From assembly GCA_965229335.1 (NCBI GenBank), contig OZ245874.1:4402001-4466000 (forward strand): DNA of 64,000 nt. Reading direction: 5' to 3'. Under the pieces are notes generated by a model, which did no database searches, was not told where the DNA came from, and saw nothing but the letters and a program-made list of their open reading frames with translations. This DNA comes from JAFKFH01 sp017307375 (lineage in GTDB: Bacteria > Pseudomonadota > Alphaproteobacteria > Ferrovibrionales > Ferrovibrionaceae). Shown here in pieces: positions 50,207 through 59,114 of the stretch. Numbering within the stretch: the first letter of the stretch is position 1; every line of letters begins with the position of its first letter. The position numbers were made by a program, and so were the translations under genes.

Positions 50207-51367
50207 TTATTTCCGGAAATGCGCCTTGAGTCGCCGCAGCGCCTCGTCGAGCGTCGCATCGTCCTTGCAGAAGCAGAACCGCGCGAGATGCCGGATCGCC
50301 CCGTCGCTGTAGAACGCCGATACCGGCACGGCCGTGACGCCGGCCTGTTCGGTAATGTGGCGGCAGAACGCCTCGTCGTCGCCGGCAAAACCGAGCGGCC
50401 GGAAGTCGGCATTGATGAAATAGGTGCCTTCGCACGATGCCGTGGCAAAACCGACCTCCTCGAGGCCGGCGCGCAGGCGATCGCGCTTGGCTGCAAGTTC
50501 GGCTGCCAACATGTTGAAATAGCTATCATCCTTGCCCAGACCATAAGCCACCGCACGCTGCAGGTTGGGCGCCGAGGTGAAGGTCACGAACTGGTGGGCC
50601 TTCGCGACCACGCCGAGCACCGGCGGCGCCCCGGTGATGTAGCCGATCTTCCAACCGGTCAGCGAGAAGGTCTTGCCGGCCGAGCCGATGCGCAGCGAAC
50701 GTTCGCGCATGCCGGGAAAGGTCATCAGCGGACGATGCCGGCGGCCGTCGAAGGTCAGGTGCTCATAGACCTCGTCGCAGACGGCCACAACGTCGTGGCG
50801 GACGCAAAGCCCGGCCAGGAAAGCCAGTTCGTCGTCGTCGAACACCTTGCCGGTCGGGTTCATCGGCGAATTCAGCATCAGCAGCTTGGTCCGGGGTCCG
50901 AAGGCCGCCGCCACTTCCTCACGCGGCAGGTGCCAGTCCGGCGGAGTAAGCCGCACCAGCCTGGGTATCGCCCCGGCAAGCCGGATGATCGGCAGATAGG
51001 AGTCGTAGAGCGGCTCCAGCAGGACGACTTCGTCGCCCGGGTTCAGCCAGGCCAGCAGGCAGTCGGTAAGCGCTTCGGTCGCGCCCGAAGTGACCATCAC
51101 CTCGCTCTGCCAGTCGACGTCGAGCCCGTAGAAGCGCTTGTTGTGGGCGGCGACCGCCTGCCGCAACTCCGGAATGCCCATCATCGGCGGGTACTGGTTG
51201 GGCGGAGCCTCCAGCGCCTCCGCCGCCACCCGACGCACGTCCTCCGGGCCGTTCCCGTCGGGAAATCCCTGCCCCAGATTGACCGCCTTGTGCTCGACGG
51301 CGAGCGCACTCATGACGGTAAAGATGGTCGTGCCATACCCGGAAAGGATCTGATTGGCTGGCTTCAC
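50207..51367 (-). CDS. class I/II PLP-dependent aminotransferase
   Basis: Cytoplasmic aminotransferase of 386 residues, subgroup of methionine/kynurenine aminotransferases (YbdL-like). PLP lysine is in SAGKTFSLTGWKIGY. Also present are LGQGFPDGNGP, NSPMNPTGKVF, VCDEVYEHL and the C-terminal arginine in HLARFCFCKDD. The GTG at 51367 with GGGAG upstream is preferred. The ORF extends to an ATG at 51427 without a site. Substrate is inferred from the family only. Confidence 0.85.
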   Translation of the reverse strand: MKPANQILSGYGTTIFTVMSALAVEHKAVNLGQGFPDGNGPEDVRRVAAEALEAPPNQYPPMMGIPELRQAVAAHNKRFYGLDVDWQSEVMVTSGATEALTDCLLAWLNPGDEVVLLEPLYDSYLPIIRLAGAIPRLVRLTPPDWHLPREEVAAAFGPRTKLLMLNSPMNPTGKVFDDDELAFLAGLCVRHDVVAVCDEVYEHLTFDGRRHRPLMTFPGMRERSLRIGSAGKTFSLTGWKIGYITGAPPVLGVVAKAHQFVTFTSAPNLQRAVAYGLGKDDSYFNMLAAELAAKRDRLRAGLEEVGFATASCEGTYFINADFRPLGFAGDDEAFCRHITEQAGVTAVPVSAFYSDGAIRHLARFCFCKDDATLDEALRRLKAHFRK

Positions 51368-51485
51368 GGCGGCGGCACTCCCGGCAGGACGGCAAGGGCG
51401 CGCATTTTGCGAGGATCCCGGAACCAAATCAACGTGATAGGTTTAAAGGAGAACTGAAGGCCATCCGACACAACGAGGTCACGCC

Positions 51486-51938
51486 ATGTCCCATCGCCCG
51501 TCCGCCCTGATTGCCCTGGCCGGCATTGCCGCCGCCGCCCTGCTGGCCGGCAGCATCGGCCCTGCCGCAGCCGAAAGCGCCTGCCGTCGCAAGGCCGGCT
51601 CGAACTTCCCGCCCCCCTACTTCTTCCAGTTCCCGACAGGCAAGTCGGCGCTCACCGCCGAGCAGAAGAAGGAGGCCGCCCAGATCGCCAAGCGGTCGAA
51701 CGATACCTTCGCCCAGCAGATCTGCATCTTCGGTTCGGCGGACAAGACCGGGTCGGTCGCCGCCAACGAGAAGCTCTCGAAGGCGCGGGCACAGGCGGTT
51801 GCCAACGCGATCAAGGCCGCCGGCACCAAGGCCGACCTGGTCGTCGAAGGCGCCGGCGAGCCGGTTCCGGCCATTGGCGGCGTGCTCAATCAGAAGGCAC
51901 AGGCCGACCGTAGCGTTCAGGTGATTTTCTCCAACTAA
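51486..51938 (+). CDS. OmpA-like periplasmic protein
   Basis: It has 150 residues with a signal peptide (1-29, ending GPAAA). The mature part is an OmpA/MotB C-terminal domain: FQFPTGKSALTAEQKKEAAQIAK, ICIFGSADKTGSVAANEKLSKARAQAVANAI and LNQKAQADRSVQVIF. This type binds peptidoglycan. No barrel or lipobox is seen, so it is probably periplasmic. Confidence 0.85.
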   Translation: MSHRPSALIALAGIAAAALLAGSIGPAAAESACRRKAGSNFPPPYFFQFPTGKSALTAEQKKEAAQIAKRSNDTFAQQICIFGSADKTGSVAANEKLSKARAQAVANAIKAAGTKADLVVEGAGEPVPAIGGVLNQKAQADRSVQVIFSN

Positions 51939-51951
51939 TTGTCGGCAAATT

Positions 51952-51979
51952 AATTAGGCGATTTTCAGCCTAATTTTTG
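51952..51979 (+). terminator. intrinsic terminator of the OmpA-like gene
   Basis: Eight-base stem AATTAGGC (51952-51959) with GCCTAATT (51968-51975) and a T-rich tail (TTTTTGA), 13 bases past the stop. Confidence 0.75.
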
Positions 51980-51990
51980 ATCATTCTGCA

Positions 51991-52023
51991 CGCCCCGGCG
52001 GCATTCTGGCTGCCGGGGCGTTT
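51991..52023 (+). terminator. second hairpin before glnB
   Basis: Nine-base arms CGCCCCGGC (51991-51999) and GCCGGGGCG (52012-52020), with a partly paired centre, followed by TTT. It may back up the upstream terminator and insulate the glnB promoter. Confidence 0.55.
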
Positions 52024-52053
52024 CACGACTCGCTGAAAACCCTTCGCCCAGAC

Positions 52054-52070
52054 TTGGCACGCTCCCTGCA
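52054..52070 (+). promoter_or_regulatory. sigma-54 (RpoN) promoter of glnB
   Basis: TTGGCACGCTCCCTGCA has the invariant GG (52056-52057) and GC (52068-52069) exactly ten bases apart, the -24/-12 arrangement of RpoN promoters. It lies 79 bases upstream of the glnB ATG. This agrees with NtrC-controlled glnBA expression known in other alphaproteobacteria. No clear NtrC site is visible. Confidence 0.85.
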
Positions 52071-52148
52071 AACACAGGGATGTCCGCCCGCGACGGTTCC
52101 ATCCGCTGCGGGTGGCGGACTCCGTCTTGTTGGTGACAGAAGGCAGCG

Positions 52149-52487
52149 ATGAAGAAGATCGAAGCGATCATCAAGCCGTTCAAGCTGGACGAGGTGAAGG
52201 AGGCCCTGCATGAAATCGGCCTGCAGGGCATTACCGTCACCGAGGCCAAGGGCTTTGGCCGGCAAAAGGGCCATACCGAGCTCTACCGGGGCGCGGAGTA
52301 CGTGGTCGACTTCCTGCCGAAGGTCAAGATCGAGATCGTGCTCGACGACGGCATGGTCGAGCGGGCGATCGAGGCGATCATGACCGCCGCCCGTACCGGC
52401 CGCATCGGCGACGGCAAGATCTTCGTCTCCACCATCGAGGACGCGATCCGCATCCGCACCGGCGAACGGGGCTCGGACGCGATCTGA
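52149..52487 (+). CDS. glnB: nitrogen regulatory protein P-II
   Basis: Trimeric signal protein that reports nitrogen and 2-oxoglutarate status. It has 112 residues. Y51, the uridylylation site, is in the T-loop (TELYRGAEYVVDF). The signature KIEIVLDDGMVERAIEAIMTAARTGRIGDGKIFV is intact over 60-93. It is 71 bases upstream of glnA. Its residue pattern and position favour GlnB over GlnK (no amtB alongside). Confidence 0.97.
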   Translation: MKKIEAIIKPFKLDEVKEALHEIGLQGITVTEAKGFGRQKGHTELYRGAEYVVDFLPKVKIEIVLDDGMVERAIEAIMTAARTGRIGDGKIFVSTIEDAIRIRTGERGSDAI

Positions 52488-52558
52488 ACGATCGCCGACG
52501 GCAAACCCCGCCAGACTTTCCACCCCAGGGTATCAGTACGAAAACGGGAACTACAGGC

Positions 52559-53968
52559 ATGTCCGACGCAAAGACCATCCTGCAGCAGATCAAGGAAAAG
52601 GACGTCAAGTACGTCGATCTGCGCTTCACCGACCCGCGCGGCAAGTGGCAGCACCTGACGATGGACGTCTCCGTCGTCGACGAGGATCTGCTGAACGAAG
52701 GCACGATGTTCGACGGGTCGTCGATTGCCGGCTGGAAGGCGATCAACGAGTCCGACATGCTGCTGCGCCCGGATCTGTCGTCGGTGACGCACGATCCGTT
52801 CTCGGCCCAGTCGACGCTGATCATTTTCTGCGACGTGCTCGAGCCGGCGACGGCCGAGCCCTACGTCCGCTGCCCGCGTGGCATCGCCAAGCGCGCCGAA
52901 GCCTTCATCAATGCCTCGGGCGTTGCCGATACCGCCTTCTTCGGCCCGGAAGCCGAGTTCTTCGTGTTCGACGACGTGCGCTACAAGGTCGCGATGAACG
53001 AGACCTTCGTTTATCTCGACGACATCGAGGCCCCGTACAATTCGGGCCGCAAGGAAGAAGGCGGCAATGACGGCCACAAGATGGCCATCAAGGGCGGCTA
53101 CTTCCCGGTCCAGCCGCTCGACCGCGGCCACGACCTGCGCGGCGAGATGCTGGCGACCATCGCCGAGATGGGCGTCTCGGTGGAAAAGCACCATCATGAG
53201 GTCGCCCCCTCGCAGCACGAGCTCGGCATCAAGTTCGACAGCCTGCTGAAGTGCGGCGACGCGATGCAGATCTACAAGTACTGCGTCCACAACGTTGCGG
53301 CCGCCTGGGGCAAGACCGCGACCTTCATGCCGAAGCCGATCAAGGGCGACAACGGTTCGGGCATGCATGTCCACCAGTCGCTGTGGAAGGACGGCAAGCC
53401 GCTGTTCGCCGGCAACGGCTATGCCGACCTGTCGGAAATGGCGCTGTACTACATCGGCGGCATCATCAAGCACGCCAAGGCGCTGAACGCCTTCACCAAC
53501 CCGCTGACCAACAGCTACAAGCGCCTGATCCCCGGCTTCGAAGCCCCGGTGCTGCTCGCCTACTCGGCGCGCAACCGCTCGGCTTCTTGCCGTATCCCGT
53601 TCGGCACCGGCCCGAAGGCCAAGCGCGTCGAGGTCCGCTTCCCCGATCCGGGCGCGAACCCCTACCTCGCCTATGCCGCCATGCTCATGGCCGGCATCGA
53701 CGGCATCCAGAACAAGATCCATCCGGGCGACCCGATGGACAAGAACCTCTACGACCTGCCGCCGGAGGAACTTAAGCAGGTTCCGCAGGTTTGCGGCAGC
53801 CTGCGCGAGGCGCTGGAAAGCCTTGAGAAGGACAACGAGTTCCTGAAGAAGGGCGGCGTGTTCACCGAGGACTTCATCAGCTCCTACATCGAGCTGAAGT
53901 GGGAAGAGGTCTACGCCTTCGAACACACCCCGCATCCGATCGAATACGCAATGTACTACAGCGTCTGA
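52559..53968 (+). CDS. glnA: glutamine synthetase type I
   Basis: Dodecameric GSI, making glutamine from glutamate, ammonia and ATP. It has 469 residues. The beta-grasp domain has MFDGSSIAGWKAI, the catalytic domain has FGPEAEFFVFD, KGGYFPVQPLD, HHHEVAPSQHELGIKF and NRSASCRIP. The adenylylation Tyr is in KNLYDLPPEE near residue 397-400. It is likely cotranscribed with glnB. A strong terminator follows. Confidence 0.97.
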   Translation: MSDAKTILQQIKEKDVKYVDLRFTDPRGKWQHLTMDVSVVDEDLLNEGTMFDGSSIAGWKAINESDMLLRPDLSSVTHDPFSAQSTLIIFCDVLEPATAEPYVRCPRGIAKRAEAFINASGVADTAFFGPEAEFFVFDDVRYKVAMNETFVYLDDIEAPYNSGRKEEGGNDGHKMAIKGGYFPVQPLDRGHDLRGEMLATIAEMGVSVEKHHHEVAPSQHELGIKFDSLLKCGDAMQIYKYCVHNVAAAWGKTATFMPKPIKGDNGSGMHVHQSLWKDGKPLFAGNGYADLSEMALYYIGGIIKHAKALNAFTNPLTNSYKRLIPGFEAPVLLAYSARNRSASCRIPFGTGPKAKRVEVRFPDPGANPYLAYAAMLMAGIDGIQNKIHPGDPMDKNLYDLPPEELKQVPQVCGSLREALESLEKDNEFLKKGGVFTEDFISSYIELKWEEVYAFEHTPHPIEYAMYYSV

Positions 53969-53990
53969 TCCCCGCGCGGATCCGGCAAGC

Positions 53991-54020
53991 GAACCCCCGC
54001 CAGCGATGGCGGGGGTTTTT
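53991..54020 (+). terminator. intrinsic terminator of glnA
   Basis: Ten-base perfect stem AACCCCCGCC (53991-54000) with GGCGGGGGTT (54007-54016), six-base loop, and a T run, 23 bases after the glnA stop. Confidence 0.9.
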
Positions 54021-54024
54021 CTTT

Positions 54025-54747
54025 CTAGACCGGCCCGCCTATCCAGCCGGGCATCGGCCGATCGCCGAGCGCCACCTCGACGGCGGCACGCGCCAGCAGC
54101 CGCGTCGAATCGAGCACGGGCAGCGGCGACTGCGCGGGCGCGACCAGCAGGGGGATCTCGGTACAGCAAAGGGCCACCGCATCGCAGCCCTCGGCTTTCA
54201 GTTCGGCGATGATCCGGACATAGTCGCGCCGCGATTGATCGAGAAACCGGCCGGCGCACAGTTCCGCGAAGATCACGCGGTCGACAAGGTCGCGGTCGGC
54301 AGGCGCGGGCACGCGATACCCGAGGCCATGGCGGCGAAGAGCGGCGGGATAGACTGCCCCTTCCATCGTCCACCGGGTGCCAAGCAGCCCGACCCGCCGG
54401 TGGCCGCGCGCGGCGGCCTCGCCCGCCACGACCTCCGCGATATGCAGCCCAGGCAGCGGCAGCCGCAGGCCCGTCAGTTCGAGGGCGATATGGGCGGTGT
54501 TGTCCGGGCAGACGAAGAAGTCGCAGCCGGCGGCTGCAAGGCGCCCGGCACTGCGCGCGAGCACCCGGTTGACGGCCGGCAGGTCCAGGCGCTCCCACGC
54601 CGCCAGCACCGGCCCCATCGGCAGGATGCTCATCGTGATTTCCGGATGATCGTATTCGCCGAGACGTGCCCCGCCTTCGTGGCAGGCGGTCAGGTAGCAG
54701 AGGGCCGAACCCTCGGCCGAATGGGCGAGAATGCCGATATGCTTCAT
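54025..54747 (-). CDS. aspartate/glutamate racemase family protein
   Basis: It has 240 residues from MKHIGILAHSAEGSA. Two catalytic cysteines, C80 (FFVCPDNTAH) and C194 (ALCCTEIPLL), are at the positions expected for cofactor-independent racemases of the Asp/Glu/hydantoin family. The substrate is unknown. GAGGAGG lies about eleven bases before the ATG. Divergent from the AraC gene at 54899. Confidence 0.88.
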   Translation of the reverse strand: MKHIGILAHSAEGSALCYLTACHEGGARLGEYDHPEITMSILPMGPVLAAWERLDLPAVNRVLARSAGRLAAAGCDFFVCPDNTAHIALELTGLRLPLPGLHIAEVVAGEAAARGHRRVGLLGTRWTMEGAVYPAALRRHGLGYRVPAPADRDLVDRVIFAELCAGRFLDQSRRDYVRIIAELKAEGCDAVALCCTEIPLLVAPAQSPLPVLDSTRLLARAAVEVALGDRPMPGWIGGPV

Positions 54748-54898
54748 GACGCCGTGTGCCTCCTCGGTCGACGCGAGCAGGATGAGGCTGACGAGACACT
54801 CCGTATTGTCGAAAAACGATGCGCAAGACCTGCCAATACGGCGCGCTGCCGATCTGGCAGGATTGGAACCGGCTTGGCGTAGCTTCAGGGATGCTGAC

Positions 54899-55708
54899 AT
54901 GGCGAGAACCGATCCGCGCAACCGGGCGGTGTTCCGGGTGGCCCCCGGGATGCCCGGCGTCAGTCTGCTGACCGCCGACTTCACGACCCACGAATACACC
55001 ACGCACGCCCACGACACCTTCGTCTTCGCCGTGACCGAGGCCGGTGGCGCCAGCTTCCGGACGCGCCACCGGACGGACCAGACACGACCGGGTGCCTTGC
55101 TTGTCTTCAACCCGGAAGAGGCGCATGCAAGCCGCCTGGATCAGCGGCGGCGCTGGCGCTATCGCGCGCTTTATGTCGCCAGCGAACTGGTCCGGGAGGT
55201 GGCGGAGACGCTGGGATTTCGCGCGCTGCCCGCGTTCGCCTGCAATCAGATCGACGAGCAAGGCCTGGTGGCAGCCTTCGGGCGGGCCCACGAAGCCTGC
55301 GCCGGCGAAGATCGGCTGGTCGCCGGCGATGCGTTGCACGCGGCGCTGGCGCGCCTGCTGGCCGATCACTGTAGCGGCCGGCGCCCGCAACCGCCGAGCG
55401 ATGACAGGATCGGCCGGGTCATCGACTATGTCCGTGCGCATTACGCCGAGGATCTGAGCCTCGAAGACCTCGCCCGCCAGATCGACCTGTCGCCGTTCCA
55501 GCTCTGCCGCAGTTTTCGCCGCGCGCTGGGCATGCCGCCCTATGGCTACGTGACCCAGATCAGGCTACGGGCGGCGATCCGACTGATGCGCGGCGGCCTC
55601 GGCATGGCCGAGGCCGCAACCGCGGCCGGCTTCTACGATCAGGCGGCGATGAACCGGCATTTCAAGCGCACGCACGGCTTCACGCCACGCCAGTTGCTCA
55701 AGGCCTGA
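54899..55708 (+). CDS. AraC-family transcriptional regulator (cupin-type sensor)
   Basis: It has 269 residues. The N-terminal cupin region has THEYTTHAHDTFVFAVTEAGGASF and PGALLVFNPEEAHA. The C-terminal DNA-binding part has SLEDLARQIDLSPFQLCRSFRRALGMPPYGYV and AEAATAAGFYDQAAMNRHFKRTHGFTPRQ. The divergent racemase (151 bases between starts) and the downstream thi cluster are the neighbours. Its target is not known. Confidence 0.87.
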   Translation: MARTDPRNRAVFRVAPGMPGVSLLTADFTTHEYTTHAHDTFVFAVTEAGGASFRTRHRTDQTRPGALLVFNPEEAHASRLDQRRRWRYRALYVASELVREVAETLGFRALPAFACNQIDEQGLVAAFGRAHEACAGEDRLVAGDALHAALARLLADHCSGRRPQPPSDDRIGRVIDYVRAHYAEDLSLEDLARQIDLSPFQLCRSFRRALGMPPYGYVTQIRLRAAIRLMRGGLGMAEAATAAGFYDQAAMNRHFKRTHGFTPRQLLKA

Positions 55709-55730
55709 TCGCCGCGGCGCGGCTCAGGCG

Positions 55731-56420
55731 TCAACGCCCGAGAAAAGCATCGAGCGCCGGCAGGTTCATGACCGCCGCCGGCGGTCCGCAGGCGGCAACC
55801 GCACCGCCATCCACGAACGCGATCAGGTCGGCCCGGTCGACGACATCCTCGGGGGTGTGGATCGACATGACGACGGTCAGGCCCTGGTCGCGGCGCAAGG
55901 TGTCGACCAGCGCGATCATGCCGCGCCGCAGGCCCGGATCGAGGGCCGCGAAGGGTTCGTCGAGCAGGAGCAGCGGCCGCTTCATTGCCAGCGCCCTGGC
56001 CAGCGCCACGCGCTGGCGCTGCCCCCCCGACAGCGCCGCCGGCCGGCGCGGGCCGTAGCCGGCCAAGCCGACCCGGTCCAGCGCCGCCTCGACCTCGGCG
56101 TGCTGCGCCGGCGACAGGCGAAGATCGGGCCGCAGCCCCAGCCCGACATTCTCGGCCGCCGTCAGATGCGGAAACAGGTTGAACTCCTGGAACAGCAGGC
56201 CGACCGGTCGACGCGCCGGCGGCAGTGGCAACAGATCGATGCCGTCGAAGGCGAGATGGCCCGCGGCGACCGTCTCGAATCCGGCGATGGCGGACAACAG
56301 CGTGGTCTTGCCCCCGCCGGAGGGGCCGACCACCGCGCAAAGAGCGCCGCGCGGCACCACAAGGTCGTAACGGCCGACAAAATCCGGATAGGCGACCGTC
56401 AATCGTTCAAGCTTCAGCAT
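55731..56420 (-). CDS. thiQ: thiamine ABC transporter ATP-binding protein
   Basis: It has 229 residues. Walker A GPSGGGKTT, signature LSGGQRQRVALARALA, Walker B LLLLDEPFAALDPG and the switch His in MSIHTPEDV. With thiP and thiB it forms the thiamine/TPP importer. The start overlaps the thiP stop by 14 bases. Identity rests on its place in a thiBPQ cluster as much as on sequence. Confidence 0.9.
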   Translation of the reverse strand: MLKLERLTVAYPDFVGRYDLVVPRGALCAVVGPSGGGKTTLLSAIAGFETVAAGHLAFDGIDLLPLPPARRPVGLLFQEFNLFPHLTAAENVGLGLRPDLRLSPAQHAEVEAALDRVGLAGYGPRRPAALSGGQRQRVALARALAMKRPLLLLDEPFAALDPGLRRGMIALVDTLRRDQGLTVVMSIHTPEDVVDRADLIAFVDGGAVAACGPPAAVMNLPALDAFLGR

Positions 56421-57990
56421 CGCGCCTCGGCTCCGAATGCGCGGCAAGCGACAGCAGAAAGATGATCAGGGCCTGCAGCAGCGCCACCGCGGCAGCCTCG
56501 TCCAGCCGATACGCGCCGAGCCGCTGGTAGAGCAGAAAGGGCAGCGTCTCGAAATCCGGTCCCCCGAAAAAGGCGATGACACCGAGATCGCCGAGCGACA
56601 AGGCGGCCGCAAGCGCAAACGCGCTGCGCAACGGTACCTTCAGCAGCGGCCAGTCGACCAGCCGCAGGCGCACCAGCCCCCGCATGTCCAGCGCATCGGC
56701 CAGCCGCCCATGCCGCTCCCCCGCCAACAGTAGCGGCGGCTCGACCAGCCGGACGACGAAGGGCAAGGCCATCAGCGCATTGACCAGGACCACCATGCCG
56801 GGACCGATCGCCAGCGGGTCGACCACGCGCCGCAGCACGCCGAACAGCCCGGCAATCAAGGCAAACGACGGCAACGCCAGGGGGGCATAGGCGATGGTCG
56901 CGACCAGGCGGCCCAGGCCGTCGCGCCGGTGGCGGCGCAGATCGCGGGCCGCCACCGCGATCACCACGGCAAGCATCACGCTGAGACTTGCCGCGGCCAG
57001 CGCGACCCAGGCGCTGGTCGCGGCGGCGGCCATCACGTCCCGGGCAATCAGGGTGTCCAGCCGGCGGGCCGCCAGCGCCACGGCGACGAGCGGCGGCACC
57101 ACGACCAGGGCGCCGATGGCGAGCGCGGCGAGATCGAACAGCCTCAGTCCCCGGCTCTCGCGATCAGGCCGCGTTGCAGCGCGGCCGGCACCCGCAATTT
57201 CGGCAGGGCGCCGGGCCAGCGCGACGAAAACAACGGTCAGGACGAGCCCGAAACCGAGTTGGCCGGTGGCCAGCATTGCCGCACGGGCGAAATCGGCATC
57301 GACCCGCAGCGCCTCGAAGATTGCGACCTCGAGGGTCGCGCGGTCCGGCCCGCCGCCCAGCGTCAGGACGACGGCAAACGACGAAAAGCAGAGCAGGAAG
57401 ACCAAGGCCGCGAGCCCGGGCATCTCGCGCCCCAGGATCGGCAGGTCGAGATGGCGGAAGACCGCCCGGGGCGTCAGGCCGAGATGCGCGGCAAGACGAT
57501 GCTGCTCGGGGGGCACAGCCTCCAACGCCTGCAGCAAGACGCGGGCACAGAACGGACCGTTCATGAAGACATGCGCGATCAGGATGCCAGGCAGGCCGTA
57601 GAGCCAGGTGCCGGGATCGAAGCCGAACGACCGCGCCAGCGCGCCAATCCAGCCGCCCCGGCCATAGACTGTCACAACAGCGAACACGACGACGATGCCG
57701 GGAAGGGCCGTGGCCGTCGCGATCAGCGACAGCGCGAACTGCCGGCCGGGAAAGCTGGCGCGACGCGCCAGGCCCAGCGCCAGCAGCGCGCCGAGCGCGA
57801 GGGACAGCAAGGTCGACAAGCCCGCCTGGAGGCAGGAGAAGATGACGACACGCCGGCCATAGGGTCCGACCAGCACGCTCCAGTCGACGCTGCCACCGCC
57901 CTGCCCGAGCCCGGTCAACGCCGCCAGGATGACGAGCGCAACGAGCCCGGCGGCAGCCAGGCCCACTGCGACGAGCCCCGGACGGGGCAT
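56407..57990 (-). CDS. thiP: thiamine ABC transporter permease
   Basis: It has 527 residues with about twelve helices in two fused permease domains, as in ThiP. The two EAA-type cytoplasmic loops are EHRLAAHLGLTPRAVFRHLDLPILG and GRLADALDMRGLVRLRLVDWPLLKVPL, at about 170-195 and 425-450. The ATG overlaps the thiB stop (TGATG). Confidence 0.92.
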   Translation of the reverse strand: MPRPGLVAVGLAAAGLVALVILAALTGLGQGGGSVDWSVLVGPYGRRVVIFSCLQAGLSTLLSLALGALLALGLARRASFPGRQFALSLIATATALPGIVVVFAVVTVYGRGGWIGALARSFGFDPGTWLYGLPGILIAHVFMNGPFCARVLLQALEAVPPEQHRLAAHLGLTPRAVFRHLDLPILGREMPGLAALVFLLCFSSFAVVLTLGGGPDRATLEVAIFEALRVDADFARAAMLATGQLGFGLVLTVVFVALARRPAEIAGAGRAATRPDRESRGLRLFDLAALAIGALVVVPPLVAVALAARRLDTLIARDVMAAAATSAWVALAAASLSVMLAVVIAVAARDLRRHRRDGLGRLVATIAYAPLALPSFALIAGLFGVLRRVVDPLAIGPGMVVLVNALMALPFVVRLVEPPLLLAGERHGRLADALDMRGLVRLRLVDWPLLKVPLRSAFALAAALSLGDLGVIAFFGGPDFETLPFLLYQRLGAYRLDEAAAVALLQALIIFLLSLAAHSEPRRDAEA

Positions 57991-58997
57991 CAGCGGCTCG
58001 TGGCCGCCAGCCAGCCGTCGGTCCAGGACCGCCGATTCTCGCGCACGGCCTCGGGCGCGATCATCAGCCCTCGCGGTGGCTGGGCCAGGCCATCGAACGA
58101 GGCGGGCAGCCCCGCCGCCGGCCGGCGCACCGGATACATCCAGTTGCCCTCGGGCATCAGGCCCTGGAAGGCGTCGGACAGCATGAAGTCGATGAAGGCA
58201 CGGGCCAGCCCGGGCTGCCGCGCCGTCTTCAGCACGCCGGCGACCTCGACATGGACGTAGTTGCCTTCGGCAAAGGCTGCCGCCCGGAAGTTCGATTTCT
58301 TCTCGACCGCGACGTGATAGGCCGGCGACGTGGTATAGCTCAGCACCATGTCGGCCTCGCCCTTCAGGAACAGGCCATAGGCTTCCGACCAGCCCTTGGT
58401 GAAGGTCACGATGCGCGGGCGCAGCCGGCTCCAGCCGGCACCGGCCTGGTCGCCCTGCACCGCCTGCATCCACAGCAGGAAGCCGAGGCCCGGCGCACTG
58501 GTCCGCGGGTCCTCGATGATCACGGTCGGCCCTTTGGGATCCTCGACGAGTTCGCGCAGCGACGCCGGCGGACGGCTGAACCGCTCGGCATTGTAGACGA
58601 AGGCGAGATAACTCCAGTCGAACGGCACGAAAGTCCGGTCGGTCCAGGCAACCGGCAGATCCAATCCGGACAGATCGCGGTCATGCTGGGCGAACAGGCC
58701 GGTTGCTCCGGCCTCTGCCACCAGATTGGCATCGAGGCCGAGCGCCACGTCGGCCTTCGATCCCGGCCCCTCCAGCTTCAGCCGGGCCAGCAAGGTACCG
58801 GCATCGTCGGTCGCGACCCAGTTGAGCGTACAGTCGCAGGTGGCTTCGAATCGCTCCTTCACCCTTGCGCCGGGCCCGTACTTGCCGACGAACGAGGCAT
58901 ACGAATAGACCGTCAGGATCGGCTTGTCCTGCGCCAGCGCCCCGGTCATCGGTCCGAGGCCCAGCAGCAGCATCAAGGTTGCAAATACCAGCTTCAT
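57990..58997 (-). CDS. thiB: thiamine-binding periplasmic protein
   Basis: It has 335 residues with a signal peptide (to about residue 22). The mature protein begins QDKPILTVYSYASF and has family stretches ADVALGLDANLVAEA, VPFDWSYLAFVYN, EDPRTSAPGLGFLLWMQ and MVLSYTTSPAYH. Together with thiP and thiQ this is a complete importer. I see no TPP riboswitch (CUGAGA and ACCUGAUC cores) in the 117 bases upstream. Confidence 0.93.
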   Translation of the reverse strand: MKLVFATLMLLLGLGPMTGALAQDKPILTVYSYASFVGKYGPGARVKERFEATCDCTLNWVATDDAGTLLARLKLEGPGSKADVALGLDANLVAEAGATGLFAQHDRDLSGLDLPVAWTDRTFVPFDWSYLAFVYNAERFSRPPASLRELVEDPKGPTVIIEDPRTSAPGLGFLLWMQAVQGDQAGAGWSRLRPRIVTFTKGWSEAYGLFLKGEADMVLSYTTSPAYHVAVEKKSNFRAAAFAEGNYVHVEVAGVLKTARQPGLARAFIDFMLSDAFQGLMPEGNWMYPVRRPAAGLPASFDGLAQPPRGLMIAPEAVRENRRSWTDGWLAATSR

Positions 58998-59114
58998 CGG
59001 GGGCCTCTGCAGAACGCGTTCATCGGCGATAACGGTCTCGACAAAGTTTTACAAGGGGTTGGACACGGTTTCACGGCACCGCGCTATCAGTTGCCCGACA
59101 CCAAGGAGGCGATG

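Noticed and set aside
52283..55441. 1052-residue open frame on the minus strand
   Set aside because: Runs through glnB, glnA and the racemase/AraC region antisense to well-supported genes; no protein family features.
58998..59114. TPP riboswitch ahead of thiB
   Set aside because: The conserved THI-box cores are not visible in the short upstream region.
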